Shown here: positions 50,497-59,860 of the stretch, one piece after another
How positions within the stretch are numbered: position 1 is the stretch's first letter
How the letters are laid out: each line of letters opens with the position of its first letter
Notes under the pieces: generated by a model
Seen by the model: only the letters and a program-made list of their open reading frames with translations
Database searches by the model: none
What the model was told of the DNA's origin: nothing
Source of the DNA: Methylopila henanensis
GTDB lineage: Bacteria > Pseudomonadota > Alphaproteobacteria > Rhizobiales > Methylopilaceae
Assembly: GCF_042681025.1 (NCBI RefSeq)
Contig: NZ_JBHUER010000010.1
Span: forward strand, 682,001 to 746,000
Reading direction: 5' to 3'
Length of the DNA stretch: 64,000 bases
Position numbers and translations under genes: made by a program

Positions 50497-51582
50497 ATGA
50501 TCACCGCCCGCACTGCCGGCCTCATGGGCGTCGCGACCGCGGCGCTCGCCCTTGGCGCTTGCAAGCCCGAGGCGCAGGCCGACCCACGTCAGGCAGCTCG
50601 CGTCGTCCAGACCGCGACGGTGGAGCCGGCGGGCGCGCAGCGCCGGTCCTTCACGGGCGTGGTCGCCGCGCGGGTCCAGAGCAACCTCGGCTTTCGCGTC
50701 TCAGGAAAGATCGTCGAGCGCCTCGTGGACACGGGCGTGACCGTGAAGGCCGGACAGCCGCTGATGCGCATCGACCGGACCGACCTCGACCTCGCGATCA
50801 CGTCCCGCGAGCGCGCGGTTGCGTCGGCCGACGCGGTGCAGAAACAGGCCGCCGCCGACGAGGTCCGCTACCGCGAGCTCCGGAAGGCGGGGTGGTCGAC
50901 GCAGCAGCGCTACGAGCAGGCGAAAGCCGCGCTCGACACCGCGAACGCCCAGCTCGAGGCGGCGAAGGCGCAGGCCCAGATGGCCCGGAACGAGAGCGCC
51001 TACTCGGTCCTGGAGGCCGACGAGGACGGCGTCGTCGTCGAGACCCTGGGCGAGCCCGGGCAGGTCGTCTCGGCGGGCCAGGTTGTGCTGCGCATCGCCC
51101 GCAGCGGCTCGCGCGAGGCGTCGATCAGCCTGCCCGAAAGCGTTCGCCCGCGGATCGGCTCCGAGGCGCAGGCGACACTCTACGGCGGCGAACTGAAAGG
51201 CTCCGCGACCTTGCGCCAGCTCTCCGACGCCGCCGACCCCCGGACCCGGACCTACGAGGCCCGCTACGTGCTTGGCGGAGACGCCGCGCTGGCCCCGCTC
51301 GGCGCCACCGTGACGGTCGACGTCACGATCGAGCGCGCGGCGGGCGGCGCGCGGGTCCCGCTCGCGGCGCTGAACGACGACGGGTCGGGCGCTTTCGTCT
51401 GGACCGTGATCGAGGGCTCGAAGCTGGAGCGGCGGCCGGTCAAGGTCGCCCGCCTCGGCGCAGACTTCGCCACGCTCGAAGCGGGCGTCGCGACGGGCGA
51501 GACGGTGGTGGCCACCGGCGGCCGGTTCCTGCGCGAAGGTCAGGAGATCCGGGTCGCGGGGAACAAGGCCGCGATGCAATGA
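50497..51582 (+). CDS. RND efflux periplasmic adaptor (membrane-fusion lipoprotein)
   Basis: A 361-residue membrane fusion protein linking the RND pump to an outer-membrane channel. Lipoprotein signal with lipobox LGAC, Cys22. Order: barrel/lipoyl start (FTGVVAARVQSNLGFRVSGK), helical hairpin (about residues 90-170, alanine-rich coiled coil), second lipoyl half (LEADEDGVVVETLGEPGQVV) and barrel. ATG 50497 is used because it begins the lipoprotein signal. No outer-membrane factor gene is in the window. Confidence 0.9.
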   Translation: MITARTAGLMGVATAALALGACKPEAQADPRQAARVVQTATVEPAGAQRRSFTGVVAARVQSNLGFRVSGKIVERLVDTGVTVKAGQPLMRIDRTDLDLAITSRERAVASADAVQKQAAADEVRYRELRKAGWSTQQRYEQAKAALDTANAQLEAAKAQAQMARNESAYSVLEADEDGVVVETLGEPGQVVSAGQVVLRIARSGSREASISLPESVRPRIGSEAQATLYGGELKGSATLRQLSDAADPRTRTYEARYVLGGDAALAPLGATVTVDVTIERAAGGARVPLAALNDDGSGAFVWTVIEGSKLERRPVKVARLGADFATLEAGVATGETVVATGGRFLREGQEIRVAGNKAAMQ

Positions 51583-54500
51583 GCGGCTGGAACCTGTCCG
51601 CCCTCGCCGTCCGCGAGCGCGGAATCACACTCTTCCTCATCATCGCGACCATCGTCGCGGGCGCGGTCGCCTATCTCAAGCTCGGCCGCGCCGAGGATCC
51701 GCTGTTCACCATCAAGGTCATGACGGTGACGGCGGTCTGGCCTGGCGCGACCGCGCAGGAGATGCAGGACCTCGTCGCCGATCCGATCGAGAAGAAGCTC
51801 CAGGAGCTTCAGTACTACGACCGGGTCGAGACGCTGACGCGTCCGGGCCTCGCCCTGCTCACCATGAACCTCGTGGACTCGACGCCGCCCCAGGCCGTGG
51901 CCGGCCAGTTCTACGAGGCGCGCAAGAAGCTCGAGCTCGGGGATCTCAGGACGAAGCTCCCCCAGGGCGCTCTCGGGCCCTTCGTCAACGACGAGTACTC
52001 CGACGTCGCGTTCGCGGTCTATGCGCTGAAGGGCCATGGCCTGCCCGAGCGCCAGCTCGTGCGTCACGCCGAAACGGTCCGCCAGCGCCTGCTGCAGACG
52101 CCGGGCGTGAAGAAGGTCGACATCATGGGCGAGCGCCCTGAGCGGATCTTCGTCGACTTTTCCTATGCGCGGCTCGCGACCCTCGGGGTCGGCCCCAACG
52201 ACGTGTTCGCCGCGCTCCAGCGCCAGAACGCGGTGACCGCCGCGGGCTCGGTCGAGACGTCGGGGCCGGAGGTGTTCGTGCGGCTCGACGGCGCGCTCGA
52301 CAGCCTCGACCGCATCCGCGACACGCCGATCGTGTCGAATGGCCGCGTCCTGAAGCTTTCCGACGTCGCGACCGTCGAGCGCGGCTACGAAGACCCGCCG
52401 ACGCTCCTCGTCCGCAACGGCGGCGAGGAGGCCCTCCTCCTCAACGTCGTGATGAAGGAGCGGTGGAACGGCCTCGATCTCGGCAAGGCGCTCGAAAGGG
52501 CCGAGACCACGCTCGGCGCGGATCTGCCCGTCGGCGTGACGCTCTCGAAGGTGTCCGACCAGGCGGTCAACATCGACGAGGCGGTCAGCGAGTTCATGCT
52601 GAAGTTTTACGCCGCGCTCGCCGTCGTCATGGTCGTGTGCCTGATCAGCCTCGGCTGGCGCGTCGGCGTCGTGGTCGCCGCGGCGGTGCCGCTGACGCTC
52701 GCGATCGTGCTCGTGATCATGATGGTCACCGGCCGCATGTTCGACCGCATCACGCTCGGCGCGCTGATCCTGTCGCTCGGCCTTCTGGTGGACGACGCCA
52801 TCATCGCGATCGAGATCATGGTGGTGAAGTTTGAGGAGGGTCTGAGCCGGGTCGAGGCCGCGACTTACGCCTGGTCGCACACCGCGGCTCCCATGCTCGC
52901 CGGCACCGTCGTCACGGTGTTCGGCTTCCTGCCCGTCGGCTTCGCGGCGTCGAGCGCGGGCGAGTACGCCGGCAACATCTTCTGGGTGACCGGCTTCGCC
53001 CTGCTTGCCTCCTGGGTCGTGGCGGTCGCCTTCACACCGTATCTCGGCGTGAAGCTCCTGCCCGACATCAAGAAGCTTCCGGGCCACGCGCACGAGCGGA
53101 TCTATTCCACGCCCATATTCGAACGCTTCCGGCGGCTCGTGCGGTGGTCCGTCCGGCGCAAGTTCGTGGTCGCGGGCCTGACGGCCGCGGCGTTCGCCGC
53201 CGCGGTGATCGGCATGGGCGCGCTCAAGCAGCAGTTCTTCCCGACCTCCGACCGGCCCGAGGTACTGCTGGAGGTCCAGATGCCCGAGGGCACGGGGATC
53301 AACGTCACGAGCGAGGTCGCGAAGCGCGTCGAGGACTGGCTGCTCGGGCAGCCGGAGGCCAAGATCGTCACGGCCTATGTCGGGGCCGGCGCGCCACGCT
53401 TCTTCTTCTCCTACAATCCCGAACTGCCCGACCCGTCCTTCGCCAAGATCGTCGTGCTGACCGGCGGCGAGGACGAGCGCGAGGCGCTCAAGATGAAGGC
53501 GCGGCAAGAGATTGCGAACGGCCTCGCGCCCGAAGCGCAGGTGCGCGTCTCGCAACTCGTGTTCGGCCCCTACACGCGCTACCCCGTCGCTTTCCGCGTC
53601 ATGGGCCCGGACCCGCAGGTCCTGCGCGGGATCGCCGACACGGTCCAGGCCGTGATGAAGGCAAACCCCAACACGCGCACCGTCAACCAGGACTGGGGCG
53701 AGCGGGCCCCGACCGCGCGCTTCGTGCTGGATCAGGACCGCCTGCAGGCGATCGGCCTGACGACCGCGGATGTTTCCGACCAGCTTCAGGTCCTGCTCCG
53801 CGGCATGACCGTCGCGCAGGTCCGCGAGGACATCCGTGCTGTGGCGCTCGTCGTGCGCAGCGATCTCGGCGCAGCGCCCGACCTCGGGCGGCTTGGCGAC
53901 CTCACCATCGTGAACCGCGACGGCGCGCCGGTGCCGCTCAGCCAGATCGGCCACGTCGAAGCGCGGCCGGAAGACCCGGTGACGCGCCGGCGCAACCGCA
54001 TCCCGACCATCACGGTCCAGAGCGACATCGACGAGCGCCTCCAGCCTCCGCAGGTCACCGCGGAGGTGTTCAAGGCGCTCCAGCCCACGATCGCGGCGCT
54101 GCCTCCCGGCTACCGGATCGAGGTCGGCGGCAACGCGGAGGAGTCCGCCAAGGCGAACGCGGCGCTGGTTCCGATCTTCCCCGTCATGGTCGGCTTCATC
54201 CTGCTGGCGCTCATCCTGCAGGTCCGCAGCTTCTCGGCCATGTGGATGGTGTTCCTCACCGCCCCGCTCGGGCTCGTCGGCGTGGTGCCGACGCTGATGC
54301 TCTTCAACGTGCCGTTCGGCTTCAACGGCATCCTCGGGATGATCGGCCTGTCCGGCATCCTGATGCGCAACACGCTCATCCTTATCGGGCAGATCCACAC
54401 CAACGAGGAAGAGGGCATGAGTCCCTATGAGGCGGTGGTGGAGGCCACCGTCCAGCGGGCCCGGCCAGTGGTGCTGACGGCGCTCGCCGCCGTCTTCGCC

Positions 54501-54680
54501 TTCATGCCGCTCACGCTCTCGGTGTTCTGGGGCTCGCTCGCCTACACGCTCATCGGCGGCACCGCGGCCGGCACCGTCCTCATCCTGCTCTTCCTGCCCG
54601 CCCTCTACGCGATCTGGTTCCGCATCCGGCCCGAAAAGGGCGAAAGCCCCGCTCCGATCGCAGCGCCGGCGCCCGCCTGA
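51579..54680 (+). CDS. RND-family multidrug efflux pump
   Basis: A 1033-residue inner-membrane proton/drug antiporter with 12 transmembrane helices and two large periplasmic loops. The start reads LSALAVRERGITLFLIIATI; WPGATAQEMQDLVADPIEKK, LGLLVDDAIIAIEIMVVKFE (the helix-4 motif with the aspartate pair for proton relay) and GFNGILGMIGLSGILMRNTL follow. It overlaps the adaptor gene (ATGA). Likely substrates are hydrophobic toxic compounds; regulation by the TetR protein at 48250 is suggested by shared palindromes. Confidence 0.94.
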   Translation: MSGWNLSALAVRERGITLFLIIATIVAGAVAYLKLGRAEDPLFTIKVMTVTAVWPGATAQEMQDLVADPIEKKLQELQYYDRVETLTRPGLALLTMNLVDSTPPQAVAGQFYEARKKLELGDLRTKLPQGALGPFVNDEYSDVAFAVYALKGHGLPERQLVRHAETVRQRLLQTPGVKKVDIMGERPERIFVDFSYARLATLGVGPNDVFAALQRQNAVTAAGSVETSGPEVFVRLDGALDSLDRIRDTPIVSNGRVLKLSDVATVERGYEDPPTLLVRNGGEEALLLNVVMKERWNGLDLGKALERAETTLGADLPVGVTLSKVSDQAVNIDEAVSEFMLKFYAALAVVMVVCLISLGWRVGVVVAAAVPLTLAIVLVIMMVTGRMFDRITLGALILSLGLLVDDAIIAIEIMVVKFEEGLSRVEAATYAWSHTAAPMLAGTVVTVFGFLPVGFAASSAGEYAGNIFWVTGFALLASWVVAVAFTPYLGVKLLPDIKKLPGHAHERIYSTPIFERFRRLVRWSVRRKFVVAGLTAAAFAAAVIGMGALKQQFFPTSDRPEVLLEVQMPEGTGINVTSEVAKRVEDWLLGQPEAKIVTAYVGAGAPRFFFSYNPELPDPSFAKIVVLTGGEDEREALKMKARQEIANGLAPEAQVRVSQLVFGPYTRYPVAFRVMGPDPQVLRGIADTVQAVMKANPNTRTVNQDWGERAPTARFVLDQDRLQAIGLTTADVSDQLQVLLRGMTVAQVREDIRAVALVVRSDLGAAPDLGRLGDLTIVNRDGAPVPLSQIGHVEARPEDPVTRRRNRIPTITVQSDIDERLQPPQVTAEVFKALQPTIAALPPGYRIEVGGNAEESAKANAALVPIFPVMVGFILLALILQVRSFSAMWMVFLTAPLGLVGVVPTLMLFNVPFGFNGILGMIGLSGILMRNTLILIGQIHTNEEEGMSPYEAVVEATVQRARPVVLTALAAVFAFMPLTLSVFWGSLAYTLIGGTAAGTVLILLFLPALYAIWFRIRPEKGESPAPIAAPAPA

Positions 54681-54733
54681 GACGAAGGCGCTCAAAAACC
54701 GCGGGATGCGATCCGGTTTGAGGCTGAGCTGCT

Positions 54734-55540
54734 CTAAACGGCCTTGCCGACAATCTCGATCGCGTCGCCGCCAAGCCGGATCGCGCCTGCGCGCTCGAAC
54801 GCCGCAAGCCAGCCCTCCATCGGCCACCATCCCCATTTCCGGTGGAAGAGCTTGGCGTTGCGGACGATGTCGGCGAGGTGCTCCACGGGCGGGTCGCTTA
54901 CCGCATGGTGCTGATGGAAGACGACTTCGCCGCCCGCGAAAACGAGTGGAACGCCCTGTTCTTTCGCCCGAAAGCCGAAATCGGTGTCTTCGCCTCCATA
55001 GCCGGTGAAGGCCTCGTCGAAACCGCCGATCCGATCGAACGTCGTCCGCCTCACGCCGAACGCCAAGGACCAGAACAGTCCGTAATTGGTCTCGTGACGA
55101 AGACCGGCGTCCGGAAAGATACGGGCCGGGTGCGGCTGGCCGGCCGCGAGCAGTTCAGCCTCGGTCCAGTCGCCGCGCGCGTCGTCCGGACCGAGATAGA
55201 GCGCTTCTGGGCAGACGAGCCCGTCGACCTCGTCGAGCGCGCGTTCGATCAGCGCGATCAGGGCGCGGGACGGGATGCAGTCCGCGTCCAGAAACAACAG
55301 GCGTTCCCCGACCGCCGACCGCGCTGCGAGGTTGCGCGCCGCGGCGAGCGGGAGACGTTCGCCGGAAAGCTCGATCCTCCGGATCGGAAACCCGGTTTCC
55401 TGGATCGCCGGCGGGACGTCGTTCATGTCGACCAGGACAAGCTCCGCAGGACCAGGCCGGCATCGGCTCAGTCCTTCCACGAGCTTGCGAAGATGGGCCG
55501 TCCGGCCCCGGGCCAGCGTCAGCACGCTGACGCCAGTCAC
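54734..55540 (-). CDS. Family 2 glycosyltransferase with galactosyltransferase-type C-terminus
   Basis: A 268-residue GT-A enzyme: N-terminal SVLTLARGRTAHLRKLVEGL, the metal-binding FLDADCIPS (DxD-type) near residue 90 and C-terminal GGFDEAFTGYGGEDTDFGFR, the acceptor/catalytic motif of the Glyco_transf_7C group. It adds a sugar to an unknown acceptor in the cytoplasm. Last of seven overlapping genes on the minus strand; its ATG overlaps the methyltransferase stop. Confidence 0.9.
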   Translation of the reverse strand: MTGVSVLTLARGRTAHLRKLVEGLSRCRPGPAELVLVDMNDVPPAIQETGFPIRRIELSGERLPLAAARNLAARSAVGERLLFLDADCIPSRALIALIERALDEVDGLVCPEALYLGPDDARGDWTEAELLAAGQPHPARIFPDAGLRHETNYGLFWSLAFGVRRTTFDRIGGFDEAFTGYGGEDTDFGFRAKEQGVPLVFAGGEVVFHQHHAVSDPPVEHLADIVRNAKLFHRKWGWWPMEGWLAAFERAGAIRLGGDAIEIVGKAV

Positions 55541-56121
55541 GCCGTTCGCTCCCAGATGTCGAGGCGATAGCTCTCAGTCCGTTCGGTCGCAGCCGGCCGG
55601 ACGATAGGCCATGCCGCTTTTCCCAGCTTCTCGACAGCCCCGTCGCCGGTCTGCGGATAGTCCGTCGCTCCGGTCCAGTGAACGAGGACGACCTTTCCGT
55701 CCCGGGCGAGCGCCATGGCCAACCAACGGCCAGCCGCGACCAGATCCCGGTCGCTCCAGTAGTAGGCGACCTCGGACACGACGATCAGATCGAACGCGCC
55801 CGCGGGCGCCTGTTCGGGGAACGTCATCTCCTGGAATCGGACGCTTGGGAGACCCGCGCAACGGCGGCGCGCCTGCGCCAGCGCCGACGCGCTTACGTCG
55901 ATCGCGATCAGCTCCCCGACATGTGGCGCGAGCCTGCTTGTCAGGACGCCGTTTGCGCAGCCGATCTCCAGGCCGCGGCCATGCCGACGGTCTCCAAGCG
56001 CCGCGATGGTGTGGTCGTATTTGGCGCGTTCATAGGCGCTGCTCTCGAACCGCCAAGGGTCGGGATCGGCGGCGAACATGTTCTCGAAGTAGGACGGCGG
56101 GAGCGAAGCCTCAGGGCGCAT
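55537..56121 (-). CDS. NodS-like SAM-dependent methyltransferase
   Basis: A 194-residue methyltransferase. The N-terminal SYFENMFAADPDPWRFESSA followed by YERAKYDHTIAALG is the NodS family signature, and motif I is LEIGCANGVLTSRLA. NodS itself N-methylates the deacetylated glucosamine of rhizobial Nod factors; many relatives have unrelated or unknown targets. Here it follows a PIG-L deacetylase gene with an 11-base overlap, which makes methylation of a freed amino sugar an attractive but unproven guess. Confidence 0.85.
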   Translation of the reverse strand: MRPEASLPPSYFENMFAADPDPWRFESSAYERAKYDHTIAALGDRRHGRGLEIGCANGVLTSRLAPHVGELIAIDVSASALAQARRRCAGLPSVRFQEMTFPEQAPAGAFDLIVVSEVAYYWSDRDLVAAGRWLAMALARDGKVVLVHWTGATDYPQTGDGAVEKLGKAAWPIVRPAATERTESYRLDIWERTA

Positions 56122-56794
56122 GCGGGGAGCCGTCGAGATAGAGGACGTCCGCCTTCGGCATCCGCTTCAGCCGCTCGGGCACGCGGAAGCCTTCGCCGTG
56201 GAGCGGCGTCGTCTGGCTGCGATGTGCCGCGAGCGCGAGCCGCCGCGGCCCCGGGCGGGACGGTTCGGTGCGGTAGGCGGGGCCACGAGGCGGGCGCTCC
56301 GCCCAGACCACATAGTCGAACACCTCGATCGGCCGCATGACGGCGGCCGCGACGGCGCGCGCGAGCGCTGAGGCCGCCTTGTGGTCGCAATGCGGATCGA
56401 GCGCGGACGTGGTGGCGATGGCGTCGACGCGGCGCGCCCGACACAGGGCTTCCAAGCGTCGGACGCCGCGCGTCCAGACCGGCGAGCCCGGCGCCGGGGG
56501 ATGCGCGTCCGGCCAGTCGAGAAAGACGGGAGACGGCGCGCCGGGGGCGAGCGTTCTCAGCGCCGCGCAGGCCTCGCGACGGCGGATGGCGGCGAGATCG
56601 GCTGGTCCGTCCGGTCCATGCGACGCGCGCCCGTCGGTCAGGAACGCCACGGCGACGAGCCGCCGCCCGGCCGTGGCCTCCGCGATAAGGGCTCCGGCCC
56701 CGATGGTCTCGTCGTCGGCGTGCGGCGCGAGCACGAGCCACCGCGCCTTGGCCCATCGGCTTCGCTTCAGCGGCGTCGGGAAGCGGGGCGTCAC
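56111..56794 (-). CDS. PIG-L family deacetylase
   Basis: A 227-residue zinc hydrolase of the PIG-L/LmbE family, which removes acetyl from N-acetylglucosamine-type sugars in glycolipids, mycothiol, bacillithiol and antibiotics. The metal motif is APHADDETIGAG (His25, Asp28) and the third ligand is in DPHCDHKAAS. Start GTG at 56792-56794 overlaps the stop of the acyl-CoA dehydrogenase gene (GTGA); an adjacent GTG would add one residue. Likely N-deacetylates an amino sugar in the product of this operon. Confidence 0.88.
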   Translation of the reverse strand: MTPRFPTPLKRSRWAKARWLVLAPHADDETIGAGALIAEATAGRRLVAVAFLTDGRASHGPDGPADLAAIRRREACAALRTLAPGAPSPVFLDWPDAHPPAPGSPVWTRGVRRLEALCRARRVDAIATTSALDPHCDHKAASALARAVAAAVMRPIEVFDYVVWAERPPRGPAYRTEPSRPGPRRLALAAHRSQTTPLHGEGFRVPERLKRMPKADVLYLDGSPHAP

Positions 56795-57894
56795 CACAGC
56801 TCGTCCTCGCCCCAGACGTCGCGCTCGAGAAACGCCTTGGCGGCTTCGTCGCGGGCATGGTCGGGGCCCGCCTGCCGAAGGTAGAGGCTCAGGTCCCGGA
56901 TGATCTTGTCGATGCGGGAGCCGTCGAGCGCGCTCCGCGTGCCGACGATGCGCGCCGAGAGCTCCATCACGTCGAGCGCCGCCCGCTCCACCACGCCGCG
57001 CGCCATCAGGACGAACGGCTTCGCGTCCGGATGATCGCCCGCCGCGCGCTGCGCCGCCTCGCGCGCCCACAGCCAGGCGCCGCGCGCGGCTGCGACGGCT
57101 TCGGCGAATTTCGCGCGCTGCAGCGGATCCTCGCGGGCGTCGTCACGCATCGCCTTGCGGGTTTCGGCGAGCAGCCCTTCGACGCCGCCGAGCTGCACGG
57201 CGAGGAACCGCCACGCGCCGGCGGTGAAGCGCGGCTCGCGATCGTAGTCGCCCGGCGCTCCGAGGAGGTCTTCGCGGCGCGGGCGCATGCCCGTGAGGTC
57301 GTAGGTCCCGCTCATCGTCGCGCGCATGCCGCGCACGCGCCAGCCGGACGTGTCGGCGCGCTCCGGCTGGTTGGCCGGAACCACGACCAGACGGCGTTCG
57401 CCGGCCGCCGGCCGCGCCGTGACGATGGCGAAGTCGAGCGCGCCGGCCCCGGTCGCGAAGCGCTTCGAGCCCGACAGGCGCGGTCCGAAGGGATCGTCTT
57501 CGAGCGCGACGCCCGGCGAGGGCTCCGTGGCCCAGACGCCGAACAGGCGTCCGGCGTCAAGGTCCTTCGCCAGCCGGCGAAGCTGCTCGGCCGAGCCGTA
57601 CCAGGCGAACAGCTTCAGCGCGTTGACGTGTCCCTCGTAGATCCGCCCGAGGCTGAGGTCCGCCCGCCCGACCAGCCGCAGCGCGTCGAACAGCGACCGG
57701 TTCTCGGCCTCGGCCGAGCTGAACGCCTCGCCCCCGCACTGGGGCGGCGCGAAGGTCCTGTGAAGGCCGCTGCGCACGAGCAGCCGGACGCTTTCCGCAG
57801 GAAAAACGCCTTCGGCGTCGTAGCGCTGGCCGAGCCGGCCGAGTTCGCCGTCGAGCAGCGCGAAGTGCAGGGCGGCGGACGGAATCTGCGTCAT
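56791..57894 (-). CDS. Acyl-CoA dehydrogenase-like flavoprotein
   Basis: A 367-residue protein of the acyl-CoA dehydrogenase superfamily: helical N-terminus (AESVRLLVRSGLHRTFAPPQ; GGEAFSSAE), middle beta domain (GVWATEPSPGVALEDDPFGP; LSGSKRFATGAGALDFAIVT) and C-terminal helices. It may desaturate or oxidise an acyl or amine substrate with FAD, but I cannot locate the catalytic glutamate with certainty. ATG at 57892-57894 overlaps the preceding stop. An ACAD gene amid glycosyltransferases is unusual and may act on the lipid or an amino-sugar part of the product. Confidence 0.82.
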   Translation of the reverse strand: MTQIPSAALHFALLDGELGRLGQRYDAEGVFPAESVRLLVRSGLHRTFAPPQCGGEAFSSAEAENRSLFDALRLVGRADLSLGRIYEGHVNALKLFAWYGSAEQLRRLAKDLDAGRLFGVWATEPSPGVALEDDPFGPRLSGSKRFATGAGALDFAIVTARPAAGERRLVVVPANQPERADTSGWRVRGMRATMSGTYDLTGMRPRREDLLGAPGDYDREPRFTAGAWRFLAVQLGGVEGLLAETRKAMRDDAREDPLQRAKFAEAVAAARGAWLWAREAAQRAAGDHPDAKPFVLMARGVVERAALDVMELSARIVGTRSALDGSRIDKIIRDLSLYLRQAGPDHARDEAAKAFLERDVWGEDELW

Positions 57895-58919
57895 CGGTCG
57901 GCCCACCCCTCAATGAGCGACGCGGCGGTCCGCGCGCCATGCGCGTCGTGGAACGACGCGATCCTGCGTCGGTCGAGCGCCTCCGCCTGCTTCAGGACGC
58001 GCGGCCATGCGGATGCGGACGGCCAACGGGACAGGACGACGGCCGCGCCCGCGCCGTCGAGAGCCGCGGCCTTGGCGCGCTGTTCGGCGAAGGGCCGATC
58101 TTCGGGAATGCAGACGAAAGGCCGTCCGGCCGCCGCGACCGCGCCGAGGGTTCCGTCGCCCGCGCCCCCGACCACGACGCCGGCGGCGCCGATCTCGTCC
58201 TCGGCGTGATCGACCCATCCGGCGACGTCGAGGTTCGGGGACGCCGGCGTCGGCCGGTCGATCGGACCGATCACCCGCCATTGCCGATCCGGCGTCGCGC
58301 GGGCGGCCTCATCGATATCCTGCGCAGTGGTGCGGCTGCCGCCGCGCCCGAACGCCACCAGGACCACATCGCCGGTTCGGTCGGCGGCGGGCGGAAACGA
58401 GCCGAGACCGGAGGCATAGAAGGTCTTCGCGCGCACCCAGTCCGGGACGTCGTCGGTTTCGCAACGCGGATCGAACGGCGCGAGCAGCGCCTTCGCGCCG
58501 CGGAACGCGTCGAGATGCGCGGGGTCCCAACGCGCGCCGGCGAGCCTGACATAGACGGTAGGGGTGGCGCAGAGCCGCGCCAGCATCGCGACCTCGACCG
58601 AGACGTCGACGACCATGAGCGCGGGTCGCCGCTCTGCGATCCAGGCTGCGATGATCCGCGTGCGATCGCGGACGCCGGGATGGCCGAGCGGCGCGTAATG
58701 CAGGGCGTCCGGCCGGTCCGCCGCTCCGTCCTCGCCCGAGAAGCGGCCGTCGATCCGGTCGTCGGGAAGCTCCAGAACCTCGAAGGGGCCGGACAATCCT
58801 GTCACGCCCGTGCCGATCAGCGTGAAGCGCCCCGGCGCCTGCGCGGCGATCGCCTGAGCGCGCTGGCGGTGTCCCTCGCCGTGGTGGTGCACGTAATAGC
58901 CGATCGGGCCGCCGTTCAT
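57891..58919 (-). CDS. GT-B glycosyltransferase (MurG/GT28-like)
   Basis: A 342-residue enzyme with GT-B layout. The N-terminal loop HHHGEGHRQRAQAI resembles the acceptor loop of this fold, and the C-terminal nucleotide-sugar domain has VVGGAGDGTLGAVAAAGRPF and EDRPFAEQRAKAAAL, as in GT28-type enzymes. Donor and acceptor unknown. Start ATG 58917-58919 overlaps the stop of the upstream GT2 gene. Confidence 0.8.
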   Translation of the reverse strand: MNGGPIGYYVHHHGEGHRQRAQAIAAQAPGRFTLIGTGVTGLSGPFEVLELPDDRIDGRFSGEDGAADRPDALHYAPLGHPGVRDRTRIIAAWIAERRPALMVVDVSVEVAMLARLCATPTVYVRLAGARWDPAHLDAFRGAKALLAPFDPRCETDDVPDWVRAKTFYASGLGSFPPAADRTGDVVLVAFGRGGSRTTAQDIDEAARATPDRQWRVIGPIDRPTPASPNLDVAGWVDHAEDEIGAAGVVVGGAGDGTLGAVAAAGRPFVCIPEDRPFAEQRAKAAALDGAGAAVVLSRWPSASAWPRVLKQAEALDRRRIASFHDAHGARTAASLIEGWADR

Positions 58920-59860
58920 GCCGCAGTCTCGATCGCAGCGGGAACCACAACGACATCGCAGGTCATCGGCGGTAGCGCGATCTCCAGCTCCGCGACGCGC
59001 GCGTCGCCGCCGGCCAATCGCACGGAGCGCCGCCAGCGCGCGCGCTCCCTCCACTGGTCGAGCGACGGCGCCGCCATGGCGTGGGAGGAAGAGCTGGCCA
59101 GCTCCTTCATCTTCGCCGCCATGCCGCCGGTCGCCCGGGCGTCCGTCCTCGCCGAGACGCGGGTCCAGACCGAAGCCGGATGGCTGAGCCGGTAGCCGAG
59201 AGCGCGCGCCGCCATGACGAAACCGGCGTCTTCGCCGGAGGGGATCGGAGGGACGCCGCCGACGGCGCGATAGGCCGCGACGGTGGTCGCGAGGCTGGCG
59301 CCGGTATGATCGCCATGACGCGGCCAAGGATCCCACGCCACAGGATCGATCTCATCCTCGATCGCCCGGACCGCCCGCCAATAGGCCGACAACGCCTCCC
59401 ATCTCGACCGGACGAGCGGCGGCGTGGCTTCGTCCTCGTCGAGCGCGAGCGCGCCGCCGACGAGGTCGACGCCAAGCTCGATCGCCTTGACGTTCTCCCG
59501 GACCCAGTCCCGCGGCGGCCTCGCGTCGGCGTCGGTGGTCAGCAGGATGGCACGGTCATTCTGTCCGACGACCGCCAGTCCGAGGTCCATCGCGCGCCGT
59601 CGCGCCGTTCCGGCGTGGGCCGCGCCTGGCGGAAACGTCTGCTCGTCGAGGTGAAGCGTCAGCGCGCCGTCATGCTCGGCCGCGAAGCGCTCGACGATCG
59701 CCCGCGAGCCGTCCGAGGTGTTGTTCAGCGCGACGACGACCGGCAAGGGTCCCGGCCAGTCCTGCGAGGCGAGCGCCGCCAGCAGGCGCGGCAGCCGCTC
59801 CGCCTCGTCGCGCGCGGGCACGCAGACGCAAACCCGCCGCTGAGCCGACGCCGCAGTCAT
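58916..59860 (-). CDS. Family 2 glycosyltransferase
   Basis: A 314-residue GT-A enzyme: CVPARDEAERLPRLLAALAS at the N-terminus, VVALNNTSDGSRAIVERFAA, the metal site LLTTDADARPP and the downstream acidic motif IPSGEDAGFVMAARALGY. No transmembrane helix is obvious, so it acts in the cytoplasm or at the membrane face. Overlaps genes on both sides by ATGA. Confidence 0.88.
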   Translation of the reverse strand: MTAASAQRRVCVCVPARDEAERLPRLLAALASQDWPGPLPVVVALNNTSDGSRAIVERFAAEHDGALTLHLDEQTFPPGAAHAGTARRRAMDLGLAVVGQNDRAILLTTDADARPPRDWVRENVKAIELGVDLVGGALALDEDEATPPLVRSRWEALSAYWRAVRAIEDEIDPVAWDPWPRHGDHTGASLATTVAAYRAVGGVPPIPSGEDAGFVMAARALGYRLSHPASVWTRVSARTDARATGGMAAKMKELASSSSHAMAAPSLDQWRERARWRRSVRLAGGDARVAELEIALPPMTCDVVVVPAAIETAA

